64,000 bases of DNA from Prosapia bicincta (GCA_036971475.1 JBAIZL010000002.1:173264024-173328023); one strand, 5' to 3'. Shown: positions 24,645 to 39,115, counted from the first letter of the stretch. Translations and numbers: made by a program. Notes: a model not told the origin generated them from the sequence alone.

Positions 24645-25454
24645 TTTGCCGTTGAGGTAATTACGAAGTTGCTATAGTGAAGTTTTAACAACCACGAATT
24701 TGAGGCTGAGAGGAAATCAAACCGGCTGTAAGAAGCAATGCAAGAGATACCTAACCTAAGGTACTCAATTACTTAAATACCAAAATTGTTATAAATTCAT
24801 TTTTGATAAAACTAATATAAACTAACATTTATAGACAATATTTTAAAATTATAAATATCATTAAACTAAATAGTTAAAAATCATCGTAAAATAATGATCG
24901 CCAATCACTAAAGAAAATCATTTAAAGAAAGATAATTAGTCAAGCAACTCTAATCTCTTACAGCGACCCAAAATTCAACTAAACTCATTATAATAACTTA
25001 TAAAATTTTTCGCAAACAGATAGTAATTTAGTAATAGAGTTCTCGAAGGCTCAAGAGTTACTGCAAATTGTAATTATAAATTATTTCTAATAAGTATTAT
25101 TACTAATCATATCTGTAATGATTGTTTCCTGTTTCGTGGTCATTAGCCAAGAATTAGCAAAGTACGTTGTGTTATCAATGTATGATTGACCATAACTGTT
25201 GAATTGCGGAACTGTGAACCACCTCTCAGATCCGTCAGTTAGAAGCTTACACCTGGGGTTATATGATCGTAATACTATGTGATTATGGAAAGAATATTAC
25301 AACTGTAATACTATATTTGGCGTCTAAATGATGAATAGCACAATGTATGTATCAGTAATCCACTATACACTTGCATGTCATTGATAAGATCTGTTATTAA
25401 ACAACATAAATAGTCTCCAGAACGTTAATGTCTCCAGTCATATATTTAAAATGT

Positions 25455-25456
<2 letters not shown>

Positions 25457-25546
<90 letters not shown>

Positions 25547-25646
25547 TATGGTGATATGTTTTCTTGTAATATAGTTAATAAATTGAAAATATTTCAAAAA
25601 CCAGAATACTTTTAATGAAATATTCTGGTTTTTGAAATAATTTTAG

Positions 25647-25692
<46 letters not shown>
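25457..25692. repeat. Expanded (TA)n with decayed fold-back element
   Basis: Two (TA)n tracts (25,457-25,541, once interrupted, and 25,651-25,692) flank a centre-deleted copy of the (TA)n-linked fold-back element (25,573-25,650). The mirrored words are AAAATATTTCAAAAACCAGA and its reverse. Copy 1 has only a 21-base (TA)n at this site (3,976-3,996). Element and microsatellite therefore arrived or expanded together after the duplication. Confidence 0.8.
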
Positions 25693-25697
<5 letters not shown>

Positions 25698-27449
25698 AGT
25701 TGTAATTCAAAAATCTGGAACTCATGGTTAGCATAAAACAGGAAAATGAGAATAGGTGGCTATGATGAAATCTACCGCTTACTGCGAAAGATTCTGCTGC
25801 TACTCGTCACTATCTTATAATAACACAATAGGTTTTAACCGATTTTCCAACAGGCTAATTTCTTTTCTGAAATGTTGTTATGCCTATAGTGACATTTATT
25901 CATAATTCACGTGTTATATGGCTACTTAACATGGCCTATAGAATCAATAGAGCAGAAATAAATTATAAGAACTAATATGGTATAATATAAACTGTTATAT
26001 ATTTATCAAAATAGTTTTAATTATGTGCGCAAAACCTTATAAGTAATTATTTACCTAAATACAATATTTATTTTCACGTTTTCATCTACCTTACATCCAT
26101 CCTCAAAATTATCAGATATAATGCATTGAACATTAACAGAATTGAATTAAACAAATTTTATATTTTCCTGTGTAATTGGCGGAGTTTTCACTAAAGAAGT
26201 AGAAACGAAACTGACGCTAAATCAATTGCTCTAATAAAAGAGATATCAATACTGTCATAGAATTGATACTACATTGCTGATATTTTTAGATACGTTATTA
26301 ACTTTTTTATATACAACAAAGCTACTATTTAAACTATATCACGTCACGGAATGAGAAAATAACGCTATTGACCTGTGGTGCGTATTGGCCTAAGGGATCG
26401 TAAAGAAACGAAATTACCCGAGAAAACCCTCAGGAATTTGACAGTCGACGTTGTGGACTAATGACTAATTTGTATTCAGTTCAGCTTTTTACGCTATACA
26501 ACATAAATTACGTTTCCAGTTAAACCACAGGATTGGTTTGCGTAGAAAATATTATTCCTACTCCAGATTACTTATAAAACTCATTTCGCTCTCTTCTCAC
26601 GTCCGTTTACTTGTCGCTGCTGGTCTGTCCATACATTTTGTGTGTGTATTAACCTTTTCAAGTATTTCTAAAGAATTACGGGTATAGCAATAAGTCTTTT
26701 ACTTCGTGTGGGTTTTCAAGTTGCCAGAGTAGGCCTACGTCACTCCCTAGTAGGCACGACCATCTACAGCTTTTAATGACAATTTCTTCCTCTATTTTAG
26801 AAAAAAATATTTGTCGGTCACAAACAAATAATGTTATTATTCAGATATACTACATTTTTCTCACGTTTCGTCTTTATCACGAACAACAAGTTTACGTTAA
26901 GAACATACTTTGGTTTTCCATTCAATGTAAGTGTTTATATTTAACGGTGTTTTGCAAACCTCTATAACTTTCTCTTTGGTTCGATAGACTATGATCACTA
27001 TGGGAGCATGAAAAACAAATCTGAACACTGATATGGTACGATATATTTCGAGGGTACAAACTGTTGTACCTCTACTATAGCAAACATAATAGACAAATAA
27101 AAAATATAAAAAACCGTGTAATAAAAACTTATAAATCAGAAACTTTAAAATATATCGTTTCCAGGAAATCTATAGACACGATATATGAATAAATCAACAA
27201 TAAATATTACATTAAGGGAGTAGGAAGGCGATAAATATAAAGTACTAGGTAAGCCAATCAAACGTGATACGATAAGATTGTTCGCATGAAGAAGCAATTA
27301 ATGCATAGAAGAAATTTAATAAAACCACTAAATGAAGAAACCTCAACGAAGGTCAAGTTTCTACAATTTTACCACTTGATTCAAATAATTTAATACACAT
27401 AAATTGTAGCAATATTTTAATATTGTAAAATTTTAAAAAGCTATATAAT

Positions 27450-28068
27450 TTACAACCAATAAACCTTTTAGTTTTTTTCCAACTAATAAATAAAGAATAT
27501 AAAATCAAATTAAATTTCATTAATTAATAAATATATAAAATTCAGAACCCAATGTTTCTTCAAACGGGTTCTCTCCTGAGAACCAATTAATTGAGCTATT
27601 CTAAAATTTAGTTGTTTTTTTTGTACTGGCAGATCATGTTTAAAGAACACAGGAGCCTTTAAAGAAGGTATCTTAAACATGATCATATTTTGCACGTCCC
27701 CTTGCTGTGCCTGCAGAGTTCATGAAGTGGTAAGATTCTTTAAAAATTTTGTGTGTTCATATTAATATTGTTTCTTTCCAGCTGACTACTTTACTGACAG
27801 TATGACTATTTAAAGACCCGACAAAACATGTTAACCATCTTGGAGTGGTGATACAAGCTGTACGGTAGAAATCAGCGGGTAGTGACTTGCGTTAAGGCGT
27901 GGCATTTAACGGGTGAACACAAGATAAAATTTAAGAATTTTTGAGGTTACACGAACACGAGAGCGCAACAAAGATAAGCAGGCGCGAATAAAAATAATAA
28001 AAAGTTATAGAATCATAAAACCGTACACAAAAATGAGAGGAGATAATAAGAGAGAGGGGGCGGGGACG
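27450..28068. other. Copy-3-specific DNA, no feature
   Basis: Homology with copy 1 stops at about 27,450. No gene is recognisable. A polypurine stretch lies at 28,040-28,085. Confidence 0.5.
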
Positions 28069-29140
28069 TTGCAAAAGGAGGAGTAAAAATTATAACGAAT
28101 TGTGTTTAAACGGGTTTTATTATATTACGTTTACCTATATGTACTACTGGTTTTAATTGAATGCTAAAATATATTTAAATAAAGTTGGAAAGAAGGCTGT
28201 ATAAGTAAATCAAATACAGTTCTCAAAAATGACAAAAACTAACAAAAACCAAACCTCAACAATTTAACAAAAATGTAAAATATTGGTGATGTATTTTCCG
28301 AAGAAAGTACCGAAAAATGCTAACTTAAGAATTAGGAGCCATTGTTTAATTTTTATTGATACTTTTGAATTTAATATTTTTAACTTACTAAATTTGACGT
28401 TATTTAATATAACAGAGAAAATGACATGCCAAGGATTTCCCTGCTGGTCCTAGAGTCCTTTCGTCCGGTTTCCAGGTCCCTGGACATCAGAAGTTGCCAT
28501 CCCTGGTCACTCGATGGAAGTCCTTCTCCATTTTCACGTCTCGTAGGCTGAGTCTGAAGCCCTCGTCCTTGGATGGAATTAGACGGCAGAAACATGACTA
28601 TATGCTTCCATCTGGCCTATGGTGGTTGTCCTAGGCACGAACCGGCATAGTGACCGTTAGCAACTCGTATTAAAATTTTTCACAGACTGCCTTACAGGTT
28701 CATAAGTTCCTGTATTTATTGCGGCGATGTTACCCTTCCCCACCCGCACTTAGCTCGTTGCTATCTCCGTGATTTTTTCTTTTACGGGCGGGTTGGACAA
28801 CGTATTTGATTAAACCTGCATAATTTTGTTATCTGTTTTAGAACACTAAAAAATGTCTATTACTTTAAAATGGCTGTAACTTTTTTGATATTTGAGTTTT
28901 TTAAATTTAGTTTTCACTATTGTTCATTTTGGATTTTGCTGGTCATTTCAAAATGTCAGTGATAGTTCTACGCGGCCTAATTCTTAAGTTAGCATTTTTC
29001 GGTACTTTCTTCGGAAAATTATCACTGCACTCTAGTTTGTCAAATTTAATTAGTTATTACAATTTTATTTTACTTTATTTTTTAATTTGTCTTAATAATA
29101 ACTATTTAAGAATTTACTGACTTCTTCACTCTTTACAACG
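28069..29140. mobile_element. LTR-like fragment related to 59.4 kb
   Basis: It shares, in order, the words AAAATGAC.TGCC, repeated CCTTGG/GTCC motifs, ATTTNAAAATGTCA.TG and CACTGCACTC with 59,580-60,230. It shares the first of these with the gypsy LTRs (37,735 and 45,825). It looks like an old diverged solo LTR. Both ends are uncertain: the start is taken at a TGCAA and the end at TTACAACG. It lies in the segment of copy 3 that is absent from copy 1. Confidence 0.35.
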
Positions 29141-30719
29141 TTTCATTATATAATAAAGTAAAACCTTATAATTTAATTATTAAATTTGTTAATCAAATTT
29201 TTGAAATTATTAATTTCTTAATTTGAAAAGGCATTCTCGTTTCAACATGTATCTCATTAATTTTTTTGTACAATACTGAGTTCAGGTTTAATATCTAAAT
29301 AAGAATTTCTTCTATATTTCGTTTTAGTCATAGCTATCATATTAATAACGATATTACTCTCACATACATATTAATTTTAAAATCTAATAGACCTTATTCA
29401 TTGTCAATGTCTTAAGTTAATTTGTGTATAAGCTGAGATTATGAATTTTAGAAACCTGTAGGAACCAGTGGAAGATCGACAAGCGACGGTCTTATTTAAT
29501 ATTTGAAACATTCTAATCGTAATAGAATTTTAAGTTTATAACGTAAAGTTATACGAAACCTAATTTTAAGAAAGACCTTAGAATTCATATTAATCTTGTC
29601 TAGTTTTTAGCTTTTAGTCAAATTTATATGACCCTTAAAGTAACTGGCTGCTACATTTTCTCACCCTTTGGTAATTTGTACAATCATTTCTCAAACAACG
29701 GAAAGATACATACATAATTATATAAGGTATTGAGGGATTTCTAGTTCCAAGACCTAACAAAAGATAGATCATTAGCTCTTGTCAGTTTGCCCTTTTCGGA
29801 CACATAAATTCATGTAATTAATTTAAAATTTATTAAAAAAATTGTCTTCTGTTTCGATATTTATAACAAAAATGCATATGTTATTAGTTTAGAAGTATAG
29901 TAAAGGAATCGTGTATTCAGCCAAAATCAGTGTCATTGCAACAGGCCTACTCTTACCAACAAAAAATCATAAGTATACCAGGTTAGACGTTAACGACAAA
30001 CTCAAAGTCAGACACTGCGGCGGTTTGAAAGTTGTTAGGCGCCCATATTTAATTTGATTTGAAAATACTCTATTCTCATTACGACAGCATTCCTTCGAAG
30101 TAATGTAATTGTAAAGGACCTTTGTAGCTGCGCAAGATACAAATGCAATACAAAAAAAAATTACCAAAACGATAAATTTAGTCATATAGTCAAAATTTAG
30201 ACATATACGCATTTACATATATACATTCATAAGTCGTTTAAGAATATTAGATATACAATATTTAGTAAGGGCAATTTGCCGTGTTTCCGCCTCTGAGGTA
30301 TGCAATCCGTATCACGATACTCCTGAATGTTATGTACTCGTAATGCCTCTTCTGCGGTACCTAACAATAACCAACAAACCTCCAAACCACAAGCACCCTT
30401 GCTCTTAAACAACGAACTGAAATACAAAAGCTCCACAGACAACCCTTAGCCTGCAGCATTACTCCGAATGCCGTAGAATTCTACGGTACTAAAGGGTACA
30501 GATCTGCTCAAATTAAAAGCCTCCGGAGGTACTACACGAACATTTCTAGCACTATTGAACTCCAGAAGTAGCTGCAGCTTTATTAGCGAAAAAGAAACCT
30601 CACCTCAACGGAGAACCTTACTTCAAATCCCAATCCTACAACCGAAACCTATCTACAATCAGATCATGCTCCGATATTGTCCAAAATGTTGAATATCATG
30701 TTTTGCTTCTTATGTATAT
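29141..30719. other. Unassigned DNA in copy 3
   Basis: It is AT-rich to about 29,940. The 30,240-30,660 part is more GC-rich and open on the minus strand (30,227-30,442) in a frame I cannot assign to any family. No terminal repeats are apparent. Confidence 0.4.
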
Positions 30720-31424
30720 GATGATACAGCAAAAGAATTTTAAAGCTACTTTTCAAAGGAATTTTTCAAGTTGCTACCAACATAATCAAAAGTTTGCCTC
30801 TTGACTTATGGATTGCCATGACAAACCCAACCACCTCCCCCTAGATACCAATCTCCATATTAACCATCAATTCATAAGTAGGTCTAGCTAGGAAATGATG
30901 TATTTGCATAGTAGCCTACATCCAATTTAACTATTGCTCGAGTTCAATGTAATTCTGGAAATATGAACTACTAATAAATTTCAAAAACTAAATGTCGATT
31001 TTTAGGAAGTCTTTACATAGCTTATTAAATTGCTAACGTCAACTCCCCAATATATCACTTTTATTGTAAATCCTTAAAATAGTTTTAGATGTTTTAAACT
31101 TGATAATGTTTAATCAGAAAATGTTCACCTAGCCGATTGGATTGCAAAGGCGTAAACACCCTATATACGAACTTTAGTGAAAATCTTTAAAGTATTCTCC
31201 GATGTTTAATAATTTGAGAAAACGTAATGTGGTTTTTGAATAGTATACGACAAAAAACGTACATATACATACAATTTTTCAAAAACTAATGATGATGTTT
31301 CATAGCAAATTTTAACCTATTCCATTGCTAAGGTAAAAACACCCCTCTATACCATATTTGGTGAAATCGTTAAAGTAGTTTTCAAGTAAATTTTACAAAT
31401 ATATAATTATTAGTCGTTTAAGAG

Positions 31425-31427
<3 letters not shown>
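30720..31427 (+). mobile_element. Retroposon 3'-tail-like repeat
   Basis: It is the counterpart of 11,610-12,180. It contains about three diverged copies of a phrase of the type CTATATACCA..TTTGGTGAAAAT..TTAAAGTAG, at roughly 31,050, 31,170 and 31,350. It ends with AGTCGTTTAAGAGTATTA directly joined to the (TA)n tract at 31,428. No coding region is seen. Confidence 0.5.
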
Positions 31428-31604
<177 letters not shown>

Positions 31605-31632
31605 AATATGGTGAAATGTTTTCTTGTAATAT

Positions 31633-31842
31633 AGTTAATAAATTAAAAACATTTCAAAAACAAGAATACTTTTGATGCATGTACTATTCAAAGCTTTTCG
31701 ACCATAAAACAGTACCAGCATCTTCAGGAAAATAATTATAATTATTTTCCTGAAGATGCTGGTACTGTTTTATCGGCGAAAATCTTTGAATAATATATGC
31801 ATTAAAAGTATTCTTGTTTTTGAAATGTTTTTAATTTATTAT
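31633..31842. mobile_element. (TA)n-linked fold-back element, near-full copy
   Basis: It is the counterpart of 6,998-7,205 with a few substitutions. The long palindrome is centred near 31,740. CTGAAGA (31,750-31,756), a T, GCTG/CGGC and GAAA (31,778-31,781) are retained on the plus strand. It is bounded by (TA)n on both sides (right tract about 31,838-31,857). Confidence 0.75.
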
Positions 31843-31857
31843 ATATATATATATATA

Positions 31858-34421
31858 ATTGACAAGACATCTTGTTTCTTGGAAATGTTTTCGTTAGGTA
31901 TATTATAAAGCTAATCCTTGATTCTTGAAATCTACACGTTTCGCATTCGTTATAAGGTTAATCCGAGTTTCGTGCCAAAGCGAATTCCTAGGATTCCTAT
32001 ACCTTTTTGGTTTTATTGTAGGTGTATTGACGTATTGTCATCCTCGGGTCTTAAATATTTTAGAAAAAACAATGGGTCGATTATTATCATTTTGTGATTA
32101 TATATATAGTCTAATTTATTATTTTCCTAATAGGGAAGCATAGCTACTCCAAATCCAATGCTTAAGTAAGGTAATGAAAAATCTTTGAGAAGAAAATTTA
32201 TTTAAGGCGTGTTAGTCGTGTAGTTTGCCTAGCTACGTGTTTTCTCATAACTATTTTCGAAGTTTTATTTTATCTAACAATTTGATGCAAAAAATTTCTA
32301 AAGTTATGAAATAACTTATATTTTTTTTAATAGATGCTGATGAAACCTATGGAAAAGGAAGTTAGCTCCCCCCCTTCCCCCCCGACGTAACATGAATTAG
32401 ATATTATCTCCACCTCTAATGCAATAAATTCAGTCGCTTATTTGGTTTTTAACAGTACATCTTCGTACATGCTGAAAACTTTATTTCCATTATCAAGTTA
32501 ACTAACTAATTCTCCATGTCTAGAAATCATTTTAGACTCTGAGACTAAACCATATAACTCAGATTGATTTCTATTCATTATAGATTTTTTTCTTATTTTT
32601 TATTCATATTTATGTTTATATTGTGTTGGATTAAGTTGAATGCTTAGTCTAATACTTTGCACAATAAGTCATAGGTAATATTCTTAATATTTTATTACAA
32701 ATCTGTAAATATTAATATGGGGCTGATTAGAGGCAAGACACATATATATAAACGAAGCTCTATTTCTTTAGAGCTTTTGGCCAGGAAGTCTAATTGGACG
32801 GTTGCCACGCCGGGTAGTATACATTGGATGAGATTCGTTGGATCTCGAATATTTTCTGATATTACAAGGTTCATTATATTTATTGTTAAAGAAACATTCA
32901 ATGGTGTAAAATCTGTGTTACGAGTAGCCCAGAGTAGCTGCCCTTTTATTCCAATCTATTCCTTTAAGATTTCACAATAGACATCTCCACATTCTACCTT
33001 TCAACATCACGAATTATACTTGAGGCTCCATGCAAAGGTTATTTTACATAGTTTGATACTCAATGAACTCAAGACCCCGGTGAAACACAAGTTCCGTAAT
33101 CCCTTAGGAAGAGGTTATAGGGACCAATCATCTTATTATATACTAAATTGTAATTACCCTTTGGCAAAATTACTTTTTTATTCACATATGCTACATTAAA
33201 CCTAAAATTAGATTTCATAAAAAGATTTATTCTGATTACTGCAGAGTGTATACTGTCTAGTGGCCGCTTAGCAGGTTTATAGACTGCGCTAATATCCTGT
33301 AAAATGTTCATTTGCTATCCGTGTCTGTGTATTATACTGTATCCATCTTGGCGTTCACGAAATAACACTAAAATAATAGACACTACCTGTATAATCAAAT
33401 CCCTATGTGCAATAAAGTTATTTCATGACATATCATGAAAACAGTTAAAGAAATGCAGGGACGGAAGAGCTTGGGTGGAATGTTGACGATTTTATTGTTT
33501 CAATGGATAGCTTCTGACAAAGATCGAACCAGTGATTGATGACGCGAAAAGAAACGAAAAAGTGTAATGGAACTGTGAAAGCACACAGTTATGAAATAAA
33601 TAGATGAAAGGGATGAAATTAGGAACAAATATCCTCCGTGGAAAGTGTGGTTTCCTTTATTGTTGTAATAAAATAACTGAAAATATACAACTCTATCTAT
33701 TTTCTTCTCTCTGTCTTTAGAACAGGGAACAGAACAAACGGTTCACTTCAGGCAACATTTTAATTAATTTTAATTAAATCCATTGTACGCCACTTTGATG
33801 AAAATTTGTTAGTTGTTAATTGGTGGTTAATTTGTAAGGAATGATGGAAATACTTCTTTCGTACCTGGTCTGTTCCCTTAAAGTAGCAATCCCTAACTTA
33901 AAAGCCATTAATGTTTGTATTGCCCGTTCAACTCTTTGATACTGCGATATAGATTACTAGAGCAGAATATTGAAAGAAATATTAGCACATTTTATCAGAC
34001 AAAATTTTATTTTTCTACTTCTCTCTGACTTGACTAACATTATAAATAAAAATGTCTATCCTTTCTATTTCATTATCTACATTAGTTTTCTGGCTATTTA
34101 TCTGTGTTTAGAGGGTTATCAAAATTTTGTTTCTGTTGAACAAAATTTGCTGTTGCTCCTGTCACAGAAAATGAATGGTTTTATTCACAGAAGTTGTAAA
34201 ACTATTTGCGATAAATTATTTTCATTATTAAAATTTAGTACTACACATTTTAAAAGTTATTCCCAATAAACTGATTAAAAAATTAAGTTACTTGTTGAAG
34301 TTTCTTGTAATATTACTAAAACCCTTGTGTAGTAGTATGTGTGTGCATACCTTCTCTTATGTAAACACACAATAAGTAGGTATTTTGTTTCTATTTAGAC
34401 TTCAAATAAGCATTTAAAAAC
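31858..34421. other. Right part of copy 3, non-coding
   Basis: It matches 7,220-11,289 of copy 1 with the deletions noted. The conserved block with the short plus-strand open frame is at 32,717-32,980. I see no intact gene. Confidence 0.6.
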
Positions 34422-36264
34422 TAGTTGAATTAAATTAAATTAATTTTATATCATTCAAACATATTTTTTCATAGATTTCTACTTCAAACTGGAAAAATAC
34501 CTAAAGACATATTTTCGTAGTAAAAAACAAGCCTCGTTGCGTGAGTAAATCTTATCTATGAGTTCACTGAGGCAAATATTAAGAGTTAATTCTTGTCAGG
34601 TTCGAAATCAAACGTAAAACGCTTTGTCTCCTATCTATTTCTATCTCTTAGTATTGCACAAACTATAACTTTATAGCACTTTTTCACAAATCTAAGATGG
34701 TTTGAAGAGAATAGATAAAATATTACTTACTAAAGTAACTCTTATTGTAAGTGAAATATGGTTATTACTCTTTTGTATATGATTCTGTCAGAACAAGGGA
34801 GATATACATTTTCAGCTACTTTAAAATTTTCTTCAAAATTTGTTCTGCTATAGTCTTCCTTGATATGATAAAATTAAATCCCAGTTAAAATCTCCATTAA
34901 CAAACCAAACATTGATAAAAAATTCAGGACCTAACAAAAATAATTTTCTGTCAGTTTTCGGTTTAATCCTACCTGAAGGGTAAGTATTAATTGGGCCATG
35001 AATTGTAATTACTATAAGCTTAAGGGAGTGTTCTTACCTAGCGTTGAATATAGCTTCCTTGAGCATTGCATATATGGTACGGGGAGGAGGCTTTCATAGT
35101 TTGAAGTGACAAGATTTCATTGATGAATATTATATAGATCCCTTTTGAACTAAAACATTGTTCCCCTGTTCCCTTTTAAACTAAAATACTTTTGTGTATA
35201 TCAAGATTCGTCTGAAATTAGTAATATAACTTATTGACTCAAACTAACTACAAAGTACTTGGTGGTCCGGATTGTGGACTCTGAAAAACATTAGCGCACA
35301 GTACGATCATCCAACATGATCTCAAACACTTCATTTTGTCTGAGAACTGCATATTCGGCAGTTACGACAGTTGACGCAATCCTCCATAGAAACATCTGTG
35401 GCAAAGCCACCCAATGATGTGGAATATATTCTACTGAGATAACTTGAACATACGGTACACAATATTTGTAAGAAGGGCGTTGCAGTTGTCTGACATTATT
35501 TGATACCATGAATGAAGTTTTAAGCTATCAGCTTTTAGGCTGGATGCTAGAGAGTCTAAAACTTTTATATAAAATATCTTGAATTATGGTTTTGGAAGTA
35601 CCTAGCTCTAAACTAGAACGGGTAAGGAACGTTTTAGGACTACGCAAATACAACCTCCTTAAACATTTCACATTTAACCAATCTACTGTAATCTTACAAT
35701 CTGTCACCTAATATTACTTGGACCCTCGTACATAACTTAGGCCTTTGTTAAACCTAATCTAAAGTTACATGGATTCTATTCACTAATGCAAACTAATAAT
35801 AGAGTTTCGCCAATAACGTTAAGTAACATTCCATTTAACGTTACGTTTTATTTCGTAGATCCCAATATTTAACGCAATTAAATATTCTTATAGATTTCGT
35901 AACCTAATATTACATACACTTCTAACTGAAACTAATATTTCTTGGATTTCATACTTTAACACGACCTAATACTAAGTAGAAACTAATAAGGCAACGTGAC
36001 ATTGCATACACCTAGTTAAAATACACCTAGCATAAAACCTAGCTATTCTTTCATTGATCGCCTTTAGAAATTTAACCTAATATTACATATACTACAGATA
36101 CTAACGTAACTTACGATGGTATAAATCTTTTTAACAAAAAAAATTAATCAAAAATTAGATACATTCCCGACACTAACTAAATTTACCAAGCTTTAGGAAA
36201 GCAATTTCTGACATTATCAAAATAACGTATTATAAAGTAGGCTGCACAAAAAAAACATACAACA
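34422..36264. other. Unassigned AT-rich DNA
   Basis: I see nothing firm here. A 72-codon minus-strand frame (35,291-35,509) has no family I recognise. From about 35,690 to 36,120 there are scattered CCTAATATTAC-type words like those at 14,290-14,480. Confidence 0.5.
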
Positions 36265-36269
36265 CACAC

Positions 36270-38375
36270 TGCAACGGACCTTCACCTTGCTCGCTCACCG
36301 CCAAACAAACTCGACCTGCCTAAAACCTGTCGACATTTGCCTAACTCGTAACTGCAAGCGCATGTAACTAAATCCCATTTAAAAATACACCCTGGGGATC
36401 TTATCTATTAAAATTATTAAAAGTCATGGTAAGGTCAGTGATCTGTCATATGGTGTTAATATGGGTTAGCTGAAAAGACATAGAAAAATATCACAAAATA
36501 AAAATACCTTACCATGCTTTGTAGACCTCTTTCCTCCATGCTCCTGCTCACGTGATATCCGTGCAAGATACAATTTTACCATATCCTCCTTAAGGGGTCC
36601 TGTGTATTATATGGTAAAATCTGCCAGTGAGTCTCAACTCCTGGACTTTAAAATAAAACCAACTAGTGTTGTGGCTAGCTCAACATTGATTCTGTTATTT
36701 AATTTATTTCTTTGGGGGGGGGCTACTCGATTATTTTTAGGTGCACTGTGATCCTTTATTATTTATACTTTAGTAAAATAAATGACTCTAATAGGCTTGC
36801 TGATATTACTTTAAAAGCTTTCATTGATTTAATTTGATAATTTACTAGATGAGAAAACATTGATTTTATTATTCAGCACACAGGATTGATTTAATAAATT
36901 TTACTCTATCAATTGTTTGACATATGAATTTAATAAAAATTGAAATGGATAAATTGAACAAAATGAGTATATTCCTTTAACATAATAATTTCTTGAATTT
37001 TTATATATATACCATAACATAAATTAAATTCCCCTTAATACATAAAATACATTTACATTGAACGCAGGGAGGTTGAATGAGCCTATATCAATTCTATACC
37101 CAAATTTAATTTAGAAGCTGATTTTGTGCCAGCAGTTATATGACATTTTATCAATTTATATATGAAAGTATTTGAAAATAAAATTGTTACTAAAACTATC
37201 CATCAAAGACATAAATATATTTACCAGTTCTTGAACATATACATTTACATTAAAATTCTAATAAACTGATTCCTGATTTAATTAATCTTTTAGGAAATAC
37301 AAAAACATTATAAATGATTTTATGTTACTAATTTCTGGGTACAAAATTATTCAGATCTTATACAAGTTAACATTCATAATATTTCATCTCAGATTATTGG
37401 CGTACTGGCTGTAACAATTTTACCGCATTGTCATAAATATTACTGATTCAATTAATTTATAAATATATGACAATTTCTACTCATCTTTGTGCTTGTGCTT
37501 TACTAGATTTATCTTTTCAAACATTAAAACAGTTATCACTTCCAAATTTATCTATCATTTAGCATTTCCACATAAATTTTAATAAATTGCATACTTTAAT
37601 AAATTTCATATTTTAATTTATTTGTCAAGGAAATAAAGCCATTATTTATCTTTTTTAATATTTGAGCAATCTTTAAAACTTTAGAAATTTTCAAAATAAA
37701 TCTTATTTAAATATTTAAAATTGTATAGAAATCATGACTTGCCCAACTCGCATTTTCCTGGATCCATCCTTTAGGTCCTAGGTTATGATTTCCTTGCTTC
37801 CAGACTGGTGGTTCTTCTCGTCTGAAAACATGTTCGTCCAGGCTGCGGGAACAGGCGAATTTGGCGAAGCCATTTTCTTGACAATCGAAATTTAACCGAG
37901 ATTCTGCATATCCGATGGCTAGCTTTCACTAGACATTAGCTTAAGACATACTACAACAATTTTCCGCGCTACGCGGCCTCGATTGAAAAACTTAGAGTTC
38001 CATTATGATGTTTTTTAGGTTTATAAAAACTGCGACTTTTCCGGTCTGTGGCCTACATGCGAGAGTGGGCTTAACGCCCAACGAAAGCAATCGTTGCCTT
38101 CCCCCACTACTTGATTTTCCTGTACAGTTTTGATATTCAGCGTATTTCTTGTCTCTAACTGATTATTTTAAAATCTGTAGCAACTTGATTTTTGTCGTAG
38201 CACACAAAGCACTCGCGATGTCATGATTTGTGTACATTACAATTCATTTTAAACTTATCCAACTAACAATTGACCTCAATGGCTTAGCAAATTTAATTAA
38301 AATTATTTTATAAAAATTGATATGTTTTCAATTTTTTGTTTAATTGTTACGGGATCAATTTTTCCCGTTACAACA
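36270..38375 (-). repeat. 3' LTR
   Basis: 2,106 bases, TG...CA on the plus strand, starting TGCAACGG and ending CCCGTTACAACA. The ends form a short inverted repeat. It is collinear with the LTR at 44,443-46,464. The two differ mainly by indels: this copy has about 68 bases near 37,530 and about 18 bases near 37,000 that the other lacks. Few substitutions are visible, suggesting insertion that is not very old. Confidence 0.93.
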
Positions 38376-38383
38376 CTCCCTGC
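38376..38383 (-). promoter_or_regulatory. Polypurine tract
   Basis: On the minus strand GCAGGGAG directly precedes the 3' LTR, the expected place for the plus-strand primer. The purine run is short. Confidence 0.5.
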
Positions 38384-38800
38384 TATTCAATGAAATTTGG
38401 GATTCTTATCCAAAATTGAGTTTAATATTACTTACTACACCTTTAAACTATTATATGTTGCTTTCCATGTCCTCAGGCGTCCTTCTACCTGAAACTCACA
38501 CAACGCATTTTTTTTATTAGTATTTTGAACTTTTCACACACTGAACTTTGTCTGTTTGCACACACGATGCAAGTCATATTTTCTATCGCATATTAGCTTT
38601 ACTCTTTATTAATTAATTTCCTTTCATTACTAATAAACAATGCTTTATTTTCTTGATCTATAATTTCTTTAACTTTGTATACATATTTGAACATTTACAT
38701 TCCTTAAATTTTTATAACTTACTTACAACTAACAGTTATTTATTTCAATTTCAATTAAATTTTAGTTTAATCTATTATCTGGACAAGTTAAACGTTTGAA

Positions 38801-39115
38801 TCACGCAATTCTCGCGCTGTTTACAACTACAGCTGATTCTGACAGTCCGATATCGTTATCGCCCAAGTTCAATGTACTTCTGCCATCTACATCTCCGCTG
38901 CATTCCATTTCATTGGACTATGTAACTTCCCCCTCTTGGTAGACCGGTTCAGCCCTCATCGCATTTGATTTTGCACTGCTTTCCATTTTATCTGGGCAAA
39001 GCTTAGCAATAACCTACAAGTTTGATTTGGCTTGATTTATTCTAGGTCGATGATCGACGTCCGTCCAACTATCTGATTGCTTATCTTGTTTGTGATTCAA
39101 TGCGCAACCAACTAA
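38801..39115 (-). pseudogene. Integrase C-terminal tail relic
   Basis: One minus-strand frame stays almost open from about 39,115 to a stop at 38,801-38,803, interrupted by two internal stops. It is rich in polar and acidic residues (for example KMESSAKSNAMRAEP). By position it would be the tail of the Pol polyprotein after the integrase core. The assignment rests on location and frame openness, not on a recognised motif. Confidence 0.35.

Noticed and set aside
30227..30442. 71-codon minus-strand frame in a GC-richer patch
   Set aside because: The composition is more gene-like than the surroundings, but I could not connect it with any family or neighbouring exon.
35291..35509. 72-codon minus-strand open frame
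   Set aside because: I recognise no family and see no second copy for comparison. Nothing beyond openness supports it.
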